This document shows positions 52,379 through 61,205 of a DNA stretch of 64,000 nucleotides, in pieces; the stretch's first letter is position 1, and each line of letters opens with the position of its first letter. The translations under genes and the position numbers were made by a program. This DNA comes from Hoeflea phototrophica DFL-43. GTDB taxonomy: Bacteria > Pseudomonadota > Alphaproteobacteria > Rhizobiales > Rhizobiaceae. The DNA lies in contig NZ_CM002917.1 in assembly GCF_000154705.2 (NCBI RefSeq), positions 3,297,853-3,361,852 on the forward strand, read 5' to 3'. The notes under the pieces were generated by a model. The model had not been told where the DNA came from and did not search any database. It was given only the letters and a program-made list of their open reading frames with translations.

Positions 52379-54139
52379 TCAGCCGATCATCACCGGCCCG
52401 AACAGCACCAGGATCCCGGCCACCGCGAAACCCACGCGCAGCATCGGCGCAAACGCCCCGATCAGCGCATAGGAAATCAGGCCGAGGCCAAACCCTATCT
52501 GCACAAGTGCAATGACGGCGGCCATCGGGTCGGTTGCCAGGGCAATGATCGAGGGATTGGCAACCATCGTCAACGGAATGAAGTACAGCCCGACGCCCAG
52601 ACTCATCGCGGTCAGCGCCACCTTGAGCCAGTTCTCGCCGATCATGCCCGCCGCGATGAACACCGCACCGCAGACCGGCGGCGTGATGGTCGACAGGAGT
52701 GCAAACCAGAACACGAACAGATGCGCCTGCAGCGGCTCGAGCCCCAGCTGGATCAGCGCCGGCCCGGCGACCGAAACGCAGATCACATAGGCGGCTGTGG
52801 TCGGCACCTCCATGCCCAGCACCAGGCAGGCGAGCGCGGTCAGAAGCAGCGACGGCCACAACAGGCCGCCCGATGCCGACAGGATCAGCGAGGTGATCTT
52901 CACCCCCAGCCCGGTTATCGACAGCACGCCGATGATAATCGAAGCACACAGGATGATGGCCGCGATCATCGACACCTGCCGCGCGGCGTTGAGAATCGCA
53001 TTCTCCAGCCTGCCCAGTGTCCGGCCGAAATCAAACGTGCCGTCGGCATGGAAGAACAGCATCACAAAGCCGACCAGGATCGCCATGCAGGCAGCATATT
53101 GTGGAGTGTAGCCCGCGCCGAACATGCCCCACATCAGCACCGCAAAGGGAACGGCAAAGAACGCCGAGGTGATGATCACCGCGCGCAGACCGGGGCGGTC
53201 TTCTTCCGCAAGGCCACCCAGCTCATGACGCCCGGCATAGGCGTTGATCCCAACCCAGACGGCAAAGAAATACAACAGTGCAGGCAACACTGCCGCCGCC
53301 ATGATCGCGGTGTAGGGCACACCCGTCAGCTCGACCATGACGAAAGCGCCCGCCCCCATCAGGGGCGGCATGATCTGGCCGCCCGAGGACGCCACCGCCT
53401 CGACCGCCGCAGCCAGCCGCTTGGGATAGCCGAGCTTCGTCATTGCCGGAAGCGTGATCGCCCCGGTGGAGGCGACATTGGCCGAAGCCGAGCCGGAGAT
53501 CGAGCCAAACAGCGCCGAGGAAATCACCGATACCTTGGCGGCTCCACCCTTGAGCCGCCCCGCCGCTGCCGAGGCAATGTTCATGAAGCCCTGCCCCGCC
53601 TCGCCGGCATTGAGGACCGCACCGAAGATTACAAAGATCGCCACCACGCTCACCGAGACGCCCGCCAGGCTGCCCCAGATGCCGCCCTCGGCAATTGTCA
53701 GCGTGCCCAGAAAACTGGCAAGCGGCGTGCCCGAATGACCGAATTCGCCCGGGATGTATTGACCGAAAAGCCCATAGAGCAAAGCCAGCAACGCCACCAG
53801 CGGCAGCGGCCAGCTGATAGCCCGGCGCGCGGCTTCCAGCACCACGACGAGCAGCACGACGGCAACGCCAATCTGAAGATTACCCTCGAGAAACCCGTAT
53901 TGATCGCCAAGCGCCGACTGGTTCCAGGCGATCCAGGCACTCGCGGCGATCCCCAAGGCACAGAACGCAATTCCACTCAGGCGGGCAAATCTGCCACCGT
54001 CGGCAAACAGGAAAATCCACGGCAGCGCCAATGCCAGATGCAAAGGCCGGCTCACCAGATTGGGGACCAGCCCCCAGAAGATCAGGCCCAGATGAAATGC
54101 CACCAGGCATGCAGCACTGGCGATCATGGCCATTCGCAT
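52379..54139 (-). CDS. TRAP transporter fused permease (TAXI type)
   Basis: A 586-residue inner-membrane permease in which the small (DctQ-like) and large (DctM-like) TRAP subunits are fused, as is standard for TAXI-type systems. There are about 16 hydrophobic helices. The DctM signature region shows SSALFGSISGSASANVASTGAITLPAM, then YPKRLAAAVEAVASSGGQIMPPLMGAGAF, and a second repeat with MEVPTTAAYVICVSV. It uses the sodium gradient to import carboxylates or other organic acids. It is encoded just after its binding protein, separated by a hairpin. Confidence 0.93.
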   Translation of the reverse strand: MRMAMIASAACLVAFHLGLIFWGLVPNLVSRPLHLALALPWIFLFADGGRFARLSGIAFCALGIAASAWIAWNQSALGDQYGFLEGNLQIGVAVVLLVVVLEAARRAISWPLPLVALLALLYGLFGQYIPGEFGHSGTPLASFLGTLTIAEGGIWGSLAGVSVSVVAIFVIFGAVLNAGEAGQGFMNIASAAAGRLKGGAAKVSVISSALFGSISGSASANVASTGAITLPAMTKLGYPKRLAAAVEAVASSGGQIMPPLMGAGAFVMVELTGVPYTAIMAAAVLPALLYFFAVWVGINAYAGRHELGGLAEEDRPGLRAVIITSAFFAVPFAVLMWGMFGAGYTPQYAACMAILVGFVMLFFHADGTFDFGRTLGRLENAILNAARQVSMIAAIILCASIIIGVLSITGLGVKITSLILSASGGLLWPSLLLTALACLVLGMEVPTTAAYVICVSVAGPALIQLGLEPLQAHLFVFWFALLSTITPPVCGAVFIAAGMIGENWLKVALTAMSLGVGLYFIPLTMVANPSIIALATDPMAAVIALVQIGFGLGLISYALIGAFAPMLRVGFAVAGILVLFGPVMIG

Positions 54140-54189
54140 CCGACAGGCTCCTGTAGTTCAAGATGATGCTTTGCCGGCATCCGGCCGAC

Positions 54190-54221
54190 GCGCTCCCCGG
54201 CCAATGAAAGCCGGAGAGCGC
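54190..54221 (-). promoter_or_regulatory. Stem-loop between TAXI binding protein and permease genes
   Basis: Arms GCGCTCCCCGGC (54190-54201) and GCCGGAGAGCGC (54210-54221) form 12 pairs with one mismatch around an 8-base loop. The hairpin follows the binding-protein stop by 37 bases. Such elements often stabilise or partly terminate the transcript so that binding protein exceeds permease. Confidence 0.6.
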
Positions 54222-54258
54222 GGAACCAGTGGCGCCAGATTGAAAGCGCAGGACGGAC

Positions 54259-55215
54259 TTACTGCTGCTCAGCAGTCAGCTCAAACCCGGCTTCGGTGTA
54301 GTAGCGGATCGCGCCCGGGTGCAGCTTGCCGGTGATGTTGGACATCAGCGCCGCATCGACTCCGTTCCACCAAGGAGCACTTTCGGCCATGGCGGCCTTG
54401 CTTTCCCAGAACGTCTTGGTCAGCTCATAGGCCGCGTCATCGCTCATCGCCGTGGTGGTGAAGGCCGCCACCGGCAGCGAGGTGGTGGTGATGTCGTTGT
54501 CCTGGCCACTGTAGGTGCCTGCGGGGATGACCAGCTTCGCACGCTTGGTTTCGGCGATCTGCTCATCGCTGAGCGACAGCACCACCACATCCGCGGAGGC
54601 TGCCGCTTCAATAACATTTGGCGCCGGCCATGAGCCTGCTGTTACAAAGCCGTCGATCTGCCCGTTCTTGAGTGCCGGAACGGCGTTGGACAGTTCGACT
54701 TCAGCAAGATTGACCTTGCCTTCAAGCCCGAACAGCTTGAGGTACTTTTCGCCCTCCCGGGCGCCGAATGAACCTTTGCCCAGCAGAACGGTCTTGCCTT
54801 CCATGCCTGCGAAGTCGGTGACGCCACTGTCAGCGGACATGACGAAATGCATCGTCAGCGACGGGATCGGGAACAGTGCCCGGATCTCGTCGAATTTCGG
54901 ATCGCTCTTGCCCTCGAACATGGCTTTTCCGCCCTGCGCGAGCTTGACCAGCACCGGCGGCGTTGTGAAGACATAGTCACCACCGCGCGCTTTGACTTCC
55001 ATGACGTTTTGAACCGAACCCTGGCTCTCCTCAACGGTGACGATCACCTCACCATCTGTACCGGCCTTCATCGCCTCTGCCAGCTGGACACCCATCTGAT
55101 AATAGGATGAGCCGGTCTTGGCGGATTTGTAGGTGATGCGCGTTTCAGCAAACGCAGCCGAGGTGACGAAACCGGCGGCGAGACCGAGCGCCAGAACGAG
55201 TGAAGTATGTTTCAA
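54259..55215 (-). CDS. TAXI family TRAP transporter solute-binding protein
   Basis: A 318-residue periplasmic binding protein. Signal peptide: MKHTSLVLALGLAAGFVTSAAFAE. Family features include YKSAKTGSSYYQMGVQLAEAM near the N-terminus (TAXI pattern), DYVFTTPPVLVKLAQGG, and LKNGQIDGFVTAGSWPAPNV for the ligand pocket. The ligand is unknown; TAXI systems are known for glutamate/2-oxoglutarate-like acids and poorly known otherwise. I start it at a TTG (55215), with GGGAG seven bases upstream, because the signal peptide begins there; the frame is open to 55380 but the extension is Arg-rich and not signal-like. Confidence 0.92.
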   Translation of the reverse strand: MKHTSLVLALGLAAGFVTSAAFAETRITYKSAKTGSSYYQMGVQLAEAMKAGTDGEVIVTVEESQGSVQNVMEVKARGGDYVFTTPPVLVKLAQGGKAMFEGKSDPKFDEIRALFPIPSLTMHFVMSADSGVTDFAGMEGKTVLLGKGSFGAREGEKYLKLFGLEGKVNLAEVELSNAVPALKNGQIDGFVTAGSWPAPNVIEAAASADVVVLSLSDEQIAETKRAKLVIPAGTYSGQDNDITTTSLPVAAFTTTAMSDDAAYELTKTFWESKAAMAESAPWWNGVDAALMSNITGKLHPGAIRYYTEAGFELTAEQQ

Positions 55216-55390
55216 GTGCTTTCTCCCAATAAGCTTGTGTTCAGAACTCCTATTCCGAAGGCCGTTCTTCGCATGAAAAATGCCGCTTCGCAATTTACCG
55301 GGGGAGACCAAATTTGACGGAGACCGGAAACAGCCCCGGGCACGCAGGAGCGCGCTATCTGCCTGACCGGAAAACGGCATGCCTGAACGG

Positions 55391-55954
55391 CTATCCCTCG
55401 CCGAGCATGATCAGCGTGTTTTGCTTCAAGGTTGCAAGCAGCGAGTGCAGATGATCTGCATCCCGGGCGATGAACTTGTAGCTCGCCGCACTGGCATAGA
55501 AGAATTCGGCAAGGGCTTCGGGGCTGCTGCCTTTGGCAGCAAGCGCTTCGCCAAAGGGTTCGAACAGGCAGGTCAGCAGATCGATCTTGCCTTGCTCGGC
55601 GGCCATATGCGCGCCCTTCGCGCCATCGCTGTTGCCGATCAGAAGATCGCTGGCGTCAGGCATCTGGCGAACCTGATCGAAGAACTGCACAACGGCTGCG
55701 TCGAGAAAGATATCAAGCCGCTCGCCAATGCTCCGGGCGGGACCCCAGCCCTCTTTCACTTCACGGCAGACCTGCTCGGCGATCAGTTCCATTGCAGCCG
55801 ATATGATCTCTTCCTTGTTGGAATAGCGCGCATAAAGGGTCTGCCGCGAGATCCCTGCCTGTTCGGCAATGTCGCCCATTGTCGCCTTGCGCAAGCCGTA
55901 GCGTGAGAACACCGCGATTGCTGCGTCCAATATTTTTTTCTGCCGATCATTCAT
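55391..55954 (-). CDS. TetR family transcriptional regulator
   Basis: A 187-residue repressor. The helix-turn-helix is in residues about 8-50 (ILDAAIAVFSRYGLRKATMGDIAEQAGISRQTLYARYSNKEEI). The C-terminal ligand domain is unassigned. It stands head-to-head with the molybdenum hydroxylase genes and upstream of the TAXI genes on the same strand, so it may control both. An inverted repeat lies directly in front of its start. ATG at 55954 is used; a TTG at 55963 would add three residues. Confidence 0.92.
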   Translation of the reverse strand: MNDRQKKILDAAIAVFSRYGLRKATMGDIAEQAGISRQTLYARYSNKEEIISAAMELIAEQVCREVKEGWGPARSIGERLDIFLDAAVVQFFDQVRQMPDASDLLIGNSDGAKGAHMAAEQGKIDLLTCLFEPFGEALAAKGSSPEALAEFFYASAASYKFIARDADHLHSLLATLKQNTLIMLGEG

Positions 55955-55964
55955 TTCGAACAAC

Positions 55965-55989
55965 TTGACATTTTTTGTCGATTTGTCAA
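55965..55989. promoter_or_regulatory. Candidate TetR operator and iorA-side promoter -35
   Basis: Arms TTGACA (55965-55970) and TGTCAA (55984-55989) with 13 bases between, immediately before the tetR start. TTGACA is also a perfect -35 hexamer for the plus strand. Binding here would block both divergent promoters. Confidence 0.65.
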
Positions 55990-56024
55990 AGTAAGCATAA
56001 GAACCCTGGACAGACGATGGACAT

Positions 56025-56048
56025 GAAACAGACGAAGTTATCTGTTTC
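56025..56048 (+). promoter_or_regulatory. Inverted repeat in the hydroxylase leader
   Basis: Perfect 8-bp arms GAAACAGA (56025-56032) and TCTGTTTC (56041-56048) with an 8-base spacer. It lies 62 bases before the start of the iron-sulfur subunit gene and downstream of the putative promoter. It could be a second operator or an mRNA hairpin. Confidence 0.45.
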
Positions 56049-56110
56049 GCTTGCCGGGGCGAACCGACATCACCGACTTATCAACCATTGCAGGGCCCGG
56101 AGGCAAGCAC

Positions 56111-56569
56111 ATGAAGATTTCCGTGAACGGTCAGACCCACGAGGTGGATGTCGAACCGGACATGCCGCTGTTGTGGGTGCTGCGAGACGAACTTGGCATC
56201 ACCGGCGTCAAATATGGCTGCGGCATTGCCATGTGCGGCGCCTGCACCGTCCACATCGACGGCATTCCGACGCGCTCCTGTCAGCAGTGGGTCGGCGATG
56301 TCGAGGGCGAGATCACCACGATTGAGGGTCTGGGAACACCGGACGCTCTGCACGCCGTGCAAGCCGCCTGGATCAAGCATCAGGTTGCGCAATGCGGCTA
56401 TTGCCAGTCCGGCCAGATGATGTCGGCAGCGGCCCTTCTTGCCGAAAACAACGATCCCAGCGACCAGGACATTGACGATGCCATGAGCGGTAATCTTTGC
56501 CGTTGCGGCACCTACCCCCGTATTCGCGAAGCCATCAAGGCCGCCGCACAGACAATAAGGAGCGCATGA
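56111..56569 (+). CDS. (2Fe-2S) subunit of molybdenum hydroxylase (IorA/CoxS-like)
   Basis: A 152-residue small subunit that carries electrons away from the molybdenum cofactor. The plant-type ferredoxin cluster is bound by Cys37, Cys42, Cys45 and Cys57 ([17 protein letters not shown]). The second cluster is bound by Cys95, Cys98, Cys130 and Cys132 ([22 protein letters not shown]). GGAGG lies seven bases before the ATG at 56111. The catalytic subunit gene starts two bases after the stop. The two-subunit layout without an FAD subunit matches isoquinoline 1-oxidoreductase-type enzymes. Confidence 0.94.
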   Translation: MKISVNGQTHEVDVEPDMPLLWVLRDELGITGVKYGCGIAMCGACTVHIDGIPTRSCQQWVGDVEGEITTIEGLGTPDALHAVQAAWIKHQVAQCGYCQSGQMMSAAALLAENNDPSDQDIDDAMSGNLCRCGTYPRIREAIKAAAQTIRSA

Positions 56570-56570
56570 G

Positions 56571-58814
56571 ATGGGTCGTTTGAAAACCTTCACCCGCCGT
56601 GCGTTCCTGGTCGGATCTGCCGCGGTCGTGGGCGGCGTTGCCTTTGGGGTCTACACGGTCCGCACGCCGCACAAAAATCCGCTGCTCGCTGATCTTAAGA
56701 CCGGCGAGGCCGCACTTACCCCCTATGTTCGCATCGATGCCGACGGCGTAACGCTGATCACCCCACGCGCCGACAAGGGCCAGGGCGCCTATTCGGTCCA
56801 GGCGGCCCTGATCGCCGAGGAACTCGACATCGAGCTCGACCAGATCAAGGTCGATCCAGGCCCGCCTTCGCCCGCCTATTGGAATGAGGCCCTGGCCGAA
56901 GAAGCAGCTGCCTTCATGGCCCCGGGCGACGGGGTGACCAACTGGGCGGCCCACGGTTTCTTGTCCGCCGCGATGAAAACCATCGGAATGCAGATCACCG
57001 GTGGCTCGACCACCGTCCCCGACGGCTTTGTCAAACTGCGTCAGGCCGGCGCCTCGGCGCGGGAAACCCTGAGACTGGCGGCAGCCCAGAAAACCGGCAT
57101 CGCAGCAAGTGAGCTCGAGACTAAGGCAGGCCAGGTGATCCTGCCCGATGGCACTTCCATCCCCTATTCCGAACTGGCCACCATTGCCGCAGGCATCGAG
57201 CCGCCCCAGGATGTCGCCTTGCGCGATCCGTCCCAATGGCGCCTGATCGGCAAACCCATGCAGCGCGTCGATATCGTGGAGAAGTCCACCGGCACTCTGA
57301 ACTATGGCATTGATCACAAGATCGACGGCATGGTGCATGCAACCGTGGTGCTTAACCCCGCCCAGACCGGACCGATGAACAGCTTTGACGCCAGCGAGGC
57401 GCTGAAAATGCGCGGCATCAAGGATGTGGTCGAAATCACCGGCGGCGTCGGCATCATCGCCGACAACACCTGGCGCGCCTTCCAGGCCGCCCGGGCGATC
57501 GAATTCGACTGGGGCCCCGCGCCCTTCCCCGCCGCCATGGAGGATCATTGGCAGGCGCTCAGCAACAGCTTCAACGACGACGCATTGGACAGCCGCCAGC
57601 GCGATGACGGCGATGTCGAAATCTCTTTCGCTGAAACCGGCGAAGTCATCAGCGCGGAATACCGTGCGCCCTATCTGGCACATGCACCGCTGGAGCCGAT
57701 CAGCGCCATCGTTCGTGTCGATGACGATATGGTGGAGGTCTGGACCGGGACGCAGATCCCGCGTTTCATCCAGAACAATATCAGCAAGATCACCGGCATC
57801 GATGCCGACATGGTGATCGTGCATGTGCTCTATATGGGCGGCAGCTTCGGCCACCGGCTTGAGGATGAGGTGGTCAAACAGGCAACCGAAATCGCCATGC
57901 AGATGAAGGGGACGCCGGTCAAGCTCACCTATTCACGCGAAGAAGACATGGTCCATGACTTCCCCCGCCAGATCGCCATGGCAAGGATGCGCGGCGTGGT
58001 CCGCGACGGCAAGGTCGAGACCTATGATCTGGGCATCACCATGCCCTCCGTTGTGGCCTCGCAGATGGCCCGTCAGGGTCTGTCGGTGCCCGGCCCCGAC
58101 AGCCAGATTGTCGCTGGCGCGTGGGATCAGCCTTTTGCCATCCCCAATCAGAGGGTCACCGGCTACCGCGCGCCCGAGCTCGCCCCAAGCAGTTCCTGGC
58201 GCTCGGTCGGCGCATCGTCAAACGGCTTCTTCTACAATGCCGGCCTTGATGAACTGATCCATGCCGCGGGCGCGGATCCGATGGAAGAACGGCTGCGGCT
58301 TTGCTCCAACGACGAAGCCCGCAAGGTGCTTGAGGCGGTTGCAGAAATGTCCGGCTGGGATGGTGTGCTGGGCAATGGCCGCGGCCGGGGTGTAGCGCTC
58401 ACTCAATCCTTCGGCGTTCACTGCGCCGAGGTGATCGAGGTGACGATGACCGACGCAGGAATCAAGATCGACAAGGTCTATGCCGCCGCCGAAGTCGGCA
58501 CCGTGATCGACCCGGTGAATTTCGACAATCTGGTCAAGGGCGGGGTGATCTTCGGTCTCGGCCACGCCATGAATTGCGAAATCACCTACACCGACGGCAT
58601 TGCGGATCAGGACAATTTCCACGTCTTTGAAGGCATGCGCATGCACCAGTGCCCTGAGATCGAGGTTCGGGGCCTGGAAAACGGATCTCGGACGCTCGGC
58701 ATTGGCGAACCGCCGGTTCCGCCTGCAGCCCCTGCACTTGCGGGGGCGATCTTCGCCGCCACCGGCATCCGCTTGAGGGAAATGCCGTTCAGCAAATTCG
58801 TCGATTTCGCGTAA
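56571..58814 (+). CDS. Molybdopterin-binding subunit of aldehyde/isoquinoline oxidoreductase (IorB-like), Tat exported
   Basis: A 747-residue large subunit of the xanthine dehydrogenase family. A Tat signal is visible: the twin Arg at 9-10 in TRRAFLVGS, then a hydrophobic run. So the enzyme is exported folded, with the small subunit carried along. Cofactor segments include ADKGQGAYSVQAALIAEEL, YMGGSFGHRLEDEVVKQAT, GAWDQPFAIPNQRVTGY, RSVGASSNGFFYNAGLDELIHAAGADP, and near the C-terminus GIGEPPVPPAAPALAGAIF, with the family's Glu in IGEP. The substrate could be an aldehyde or N-heterocycle; it cannot be read from the sequence. No FAD subunit, cytochrome or XdhC-type maturation gene is nearby. 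Confidence 0.93.
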   Translation: MGRLKTFTRRAFLVGSAAVVGGVAFGVYTVRTPHKNPLLADLKTGEAALTPYVRIDADGVTLITPRADKGQGAYSVQAALIAEELDIELDQIKVDPGPPSPAYWNEALAEEAAAFMAPGDGVTNWAAHGFLSAAMKTIGMQITGGSTTVPDGFVKLRQAGASARETLRLAAAQKTGIAASELETKAGQVILPDGTSIPYSELATIAAGIEPPQDVALRDPSQWRLIGKPMQRVDIVEKSTGTLNYGIDHKIDGMVHATVVLNPAQTGPMNSFDASEALKMRGIKDVVEITGGVGIIADNTWRAFQAARAIEFDWGPAPFPAAMEDHWQALSNSFNDDALDSRQRDDGDVEISFAETGEVISAEYRAPYLAHAPLEPISAIVRVDDDMVEVWTGTQIPRFIQNNISKITGIDADMVIVHVLYMGGSFGHRLEDEVVKQATEIAMQMKGTPVKLTYSREEDMVHDFPRQIAMARMRGVVRDGKVETYDLGITMPSVVASQMARQGLSVPGPDSQIVAGAWDQPFAIPNQRVTGYRAPELAPSSSWRSVGASSNGFFYNAGLDELIHAAGADPMEERLRLCSNDEARKVLEAVAEMSGWDGVLGNGRGRGVALTQSFGVHCAEVIEVTMTDAGIKIDKVYAAAEVGTVIDPVNFDNLVKGGVIFGLGHAMNCEITYTDGIADQDNFHVFEGMRMHQCPEIEVRGLENGSRTLGIGEPPVPPAAPALAGAIFAATGIRLREMPFSKFVDFA

Positions 58815-58987
58815 GGCCTGCCACCGTTCAGCTCAAGGATCCTGTCCGAAATGGCTGTCGGAGCATTCGCGAGGTTGCGGCACATCTCGATCACGCCCTG
58901 ATCCTGCATTGGGCCTGGAACCCGGGCTGGGGACGCGAATTCGCGTCCCATTCGCTGCAGGAAACCATCGACGCTATGATGAAATGA
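58811..58987 (+). pseudogene. Apparent coding remnant, no start codon
   Basis: Reading in the frame that starts GTA at 58811 and ends TGA at 58985-58987 gives a protein-like stretch containing DPVRNGCRSIREVAAHL and LHWAWNPGWGREFASHS, with no ATG, GTG or TTG start before it. The composition looks coding, and the first part vaguely resembles DUF982 proteins of rhizobia. It may be the tail of a decayed gene. Low certainty. Confidence 0.3.
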
Positions 58988-59018
58988 GCCGCCGCCGACA
59001 CGCCCTGCCAGTCCGGGT

Positions 59019-60023
59019 TCAGCGCCCGCTGCGCCGGTTCTTGAACGCCTGATGGGATTGATCAGTCCCGTCATGGAACGATCCGAACCACTTGTCCCAG
59101 GGCATTTCGAGATTGCCGTAATTGCACTCGAAATAGCGGTGGTGCATCTGGTGATGGAAGGTTCCGAGCGCCAGCCGGTTCTCGTCCTTGACCACCAGCC
59201 CCTCAAATCCGGTGTGTGACGTCGCCGCCGTCAGCGCCTGATGCTGCATGTGGAAGAGAATGTGCAACGGATGCGCCGGCACGATGAAGTGGATCAGCAC
59301 CGACGAGAAAAACAGCAGATGCTCGACCGGGTGCATCGACAGCCCCGACCAGGGCCCGACATTGATGTTTCTGTGATGCAGAGCGTGAAAGGCCTTGTAC
59401 AGGCGCGGCACATGAATGAGCCGGTGGATCCAGTAGAAATGGAACGAGATCCAGACCGGCGTCAACGCAAACAGCAGCACGAACCAGACCGGATTGCCGC
59501 TCCAGTGCAGCATTGGCGCATAGCCGTTCGCCATGGCCCAGAACATCAAGGCCTCATAGGCCGACCAGAACAGAACGCCGCTGCCAAGCGACCAGAACAT
59601 GTTGTCATGAACCTGGTTCTTGAAGGTAAAGGCCCGGCTCTCCTTTGCCAGATCCCGCTTGTCGAACTTCAGCTCCATCCGCTGCCGTTTCCAAACAAAG
59701 AAATAGAGATGCAGACCACCCGCGACGCCAAACAGCAGGATCAGATTTCGAACATAGATCTCGGCGATCCACCCGATCGAAAGGGTCTTGGCCTCTTCCA
59801 TCGACGGCTGGAACCACATCCAGCAGGTCAGGCTGATCAGGACCAGAATTGAATTCTCGGCAACCGCGAACCACCGGTCCGCAACCCATGTGACCATGCG
59901 CCGGGGATCCGGCGGCCAGCTGAAGAACGGAGAGACCTTGATCGGGACCTGCGGACGGTGATGCCATTGCCCGGCAAATCCGCTCGCGGCAGGCTGTGTG
60001 TTCACGTCGCTTTGTTCACCCAC
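59019..60023 (-). CDS. Sterol desaturase / fatty acid hydroxylase family protein
   Basis: A 334-residue membrane di-iron enzyme. The eight-histidine pattern is visible as HRLIH (200-204), HALHH (213-217), HPVEH (231-235) and HHQMHH (290-295, followed by RYFECNYGN). There are about five hydrophobic helices (about 55-75, 88-110, 143-165, 178-195, 235-255). The family oxidises sterols, fatty acids or hopanoids; the substrate here is unknown. The start is a GTG with GAGGGG seven bases upstream. It is divergent from a LysR gene, which may be its regulator. Confidence 0.93.
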   Translation of the reverse strand: MGEQSDVNTQPAASGFAGQWHHRPQVPIKVSPFFSWPPDPRRMVTWVADRWFAVAENSILVLISLTCWMWFQPSMEEAKTLSIGWIAEIYVRNLILLFGVAGGLHLYFFVWKRQRMELKFDKRDLAKESRAFTFKNQVHDNMFWSLGSGVLFWSAYEALMFWAMANGYAPMLHWSGNPVWFVLLFALTPVWISFHFYWIHRLIHVPRLYKAFHALHHRNINVGPWSGLSMHPVEHLLFFSSVLIHFIVPAHPLHILFHMQHQALTAATSHTGFEGLVVKDENRLALGTFHHQMHHRYFECNYGNLEMPWDKWFGSFHDGTDQSHQAFKNRRSGR

Positions 60024-60169
60024 TGCAACACCCCTCTAGCTGGCCTTTGGTCTCTTGCCTGTCTTTGGATGTCCAAATCTCCCACAGCCCAAACAACTTG
60101 AAAAACAGAACTTTCCGACCGATAACATCATTTTTTCCGAGCAATGATCCTGATGAAAGGCCCTGCCAG

Positions 60170-61096
60170 ATGAGCGTTTCGATCAAGGCGATGCAGTATT
60201 TCCTGGCGGCAGCGGAGCAGGGCTCCATCGTCAAGGCTGCAAAAGGGCTCAATGTGGTGCCATCAGCCGTCTCAAACGCCATTGATATGGTCGAGACCGC
60301 CTTCGGGCTTCAACTGGTGCAGCGCTTTCCGGCAAAGGGGATCACGCTCACCGCACCGGGCTCGGTCGTCATCCAGAAGATCCGGAACCTGGTGGATGAC
60401 TACGAGCTCTTGCTTCAGCAAGGCACCGAGCTGAAAACCGCGCTTTCCGGGCACATCTCCGTCGGCTATTACGCCCCGGTCGCGTCCGCCTTCATACCCT
60501 CGATCTTCGCACCGATGCTGAAGACCAATCCGGGAATCCGGCTCAAGCTGACCGAGACGGACAATGAAGCGGTGCAGGACCGGCTTCTCGCAGGCGAGTT
60601 CGATCTGATCATCTTCGTCGCCAACAACATCAGGGCCGGCATCGTTCACCAAAAGCTGATTGAAGCCCCGCCCTATGTGCTCGTCTCGGCAAAACACCGT
60701 CTCGCCGACCAGGCATTTGTCACGCCGGACGATCTGAGCAACGAACCGATGGTGCTGCTCGACCTGCCGATGACCAGCGACTATTACCGCAATGTGTTTG
60801 CCGGAACCGATGTCACCAGCCAGATCGTGGTCCAGGCCAACACCCATGAAATGGTCCGCAGCCTGGTCGGCAAGAACATCGGCTTCTCAATCCTCAACAT
60901 GCGGCCCGAAACCGCCGCCACCTATTCCGGCGACCAGGTTGTCGCCAGACCGCTCAAGGCAAGGGCTCAGGCCCTGGAGCTGGCCGTCGGCCACACCGGC
61001 GGCAAACAAAGACGGCTTGCGCAAGCCTTCATCGACGCCACCATCGGCCATTTCGATCAGCAGGTCGCAAGGCGGCTGATCACGGCTCTGAAGTGA
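60170..61096 (+). CDS. LysR family transcriptional regulator
   Basis: A 308-residue regulator. The winged helix-turn-helix is in residues about 4-62 (AMQYFLAAAEQGSIVKAAKGLNVVPSAVSNAIDMVE, then LQLVQRFPAKGITLTAPG). The periplasmic-binding-like effector domain follows (about 90-295). It is transcribed away from the sterol desaturase gene, 146 bases between, the usual LysR-target arrangement. The ATG at 60170 starts the domain; GAAAGG precedes it. The effector is unknown. Confidence 0.94.
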   Translation: MSVSIKAMQYFLAAAEQGSIVKAAKGLNVVPSAVSNAIDMVETAFGLQLVQRFPAKGITLTAPGSVVIQKIRNLVDDYELLLQQGTELKTALSGHISVGYYAPVASAFIPSIFAPMLKTNPGIRLKLTETDNEAVQDRLLAGEFDLIIFVANNIRAGIVHQKLIEAPPYVLVSAKHRLADQAFVTPDDLSNEPMVLLDLPMTSDYYRNVFAGTDVTSQIVVQANTHEMVRSLVGKNIGFSILNMRPETAATYSGDQVVARPLKARAQALELAVGHTGGKQRRLAQAFIDATIGHFDQQVARRLITALK

Positions 61097-61205
61097 CGTG
61101 CAAAACCCAGCTGGGCAAAGCTTTCCAGCTTCCCGTGCCCACTTGCAGGCGTCCCATGCTAAACTGAAGTCACCCAAAGATTGATCGAGGTCGAACACAC
61201 TGAAG

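Noticed and set aside
52364..54166. Open frame of 600 codons antisense to the TRAP permease
   Set aside because: Low-complexity His/Arg/Gln-rich sequence mirroring the permease gene; no start signal or family.
55975..56325. 116-codon frame overlapping the iron-sulfur subunit gene
   Set aside because: Out of frame with a gene whose eight cluster cysteines are all present; Arg/His-rich shadow.
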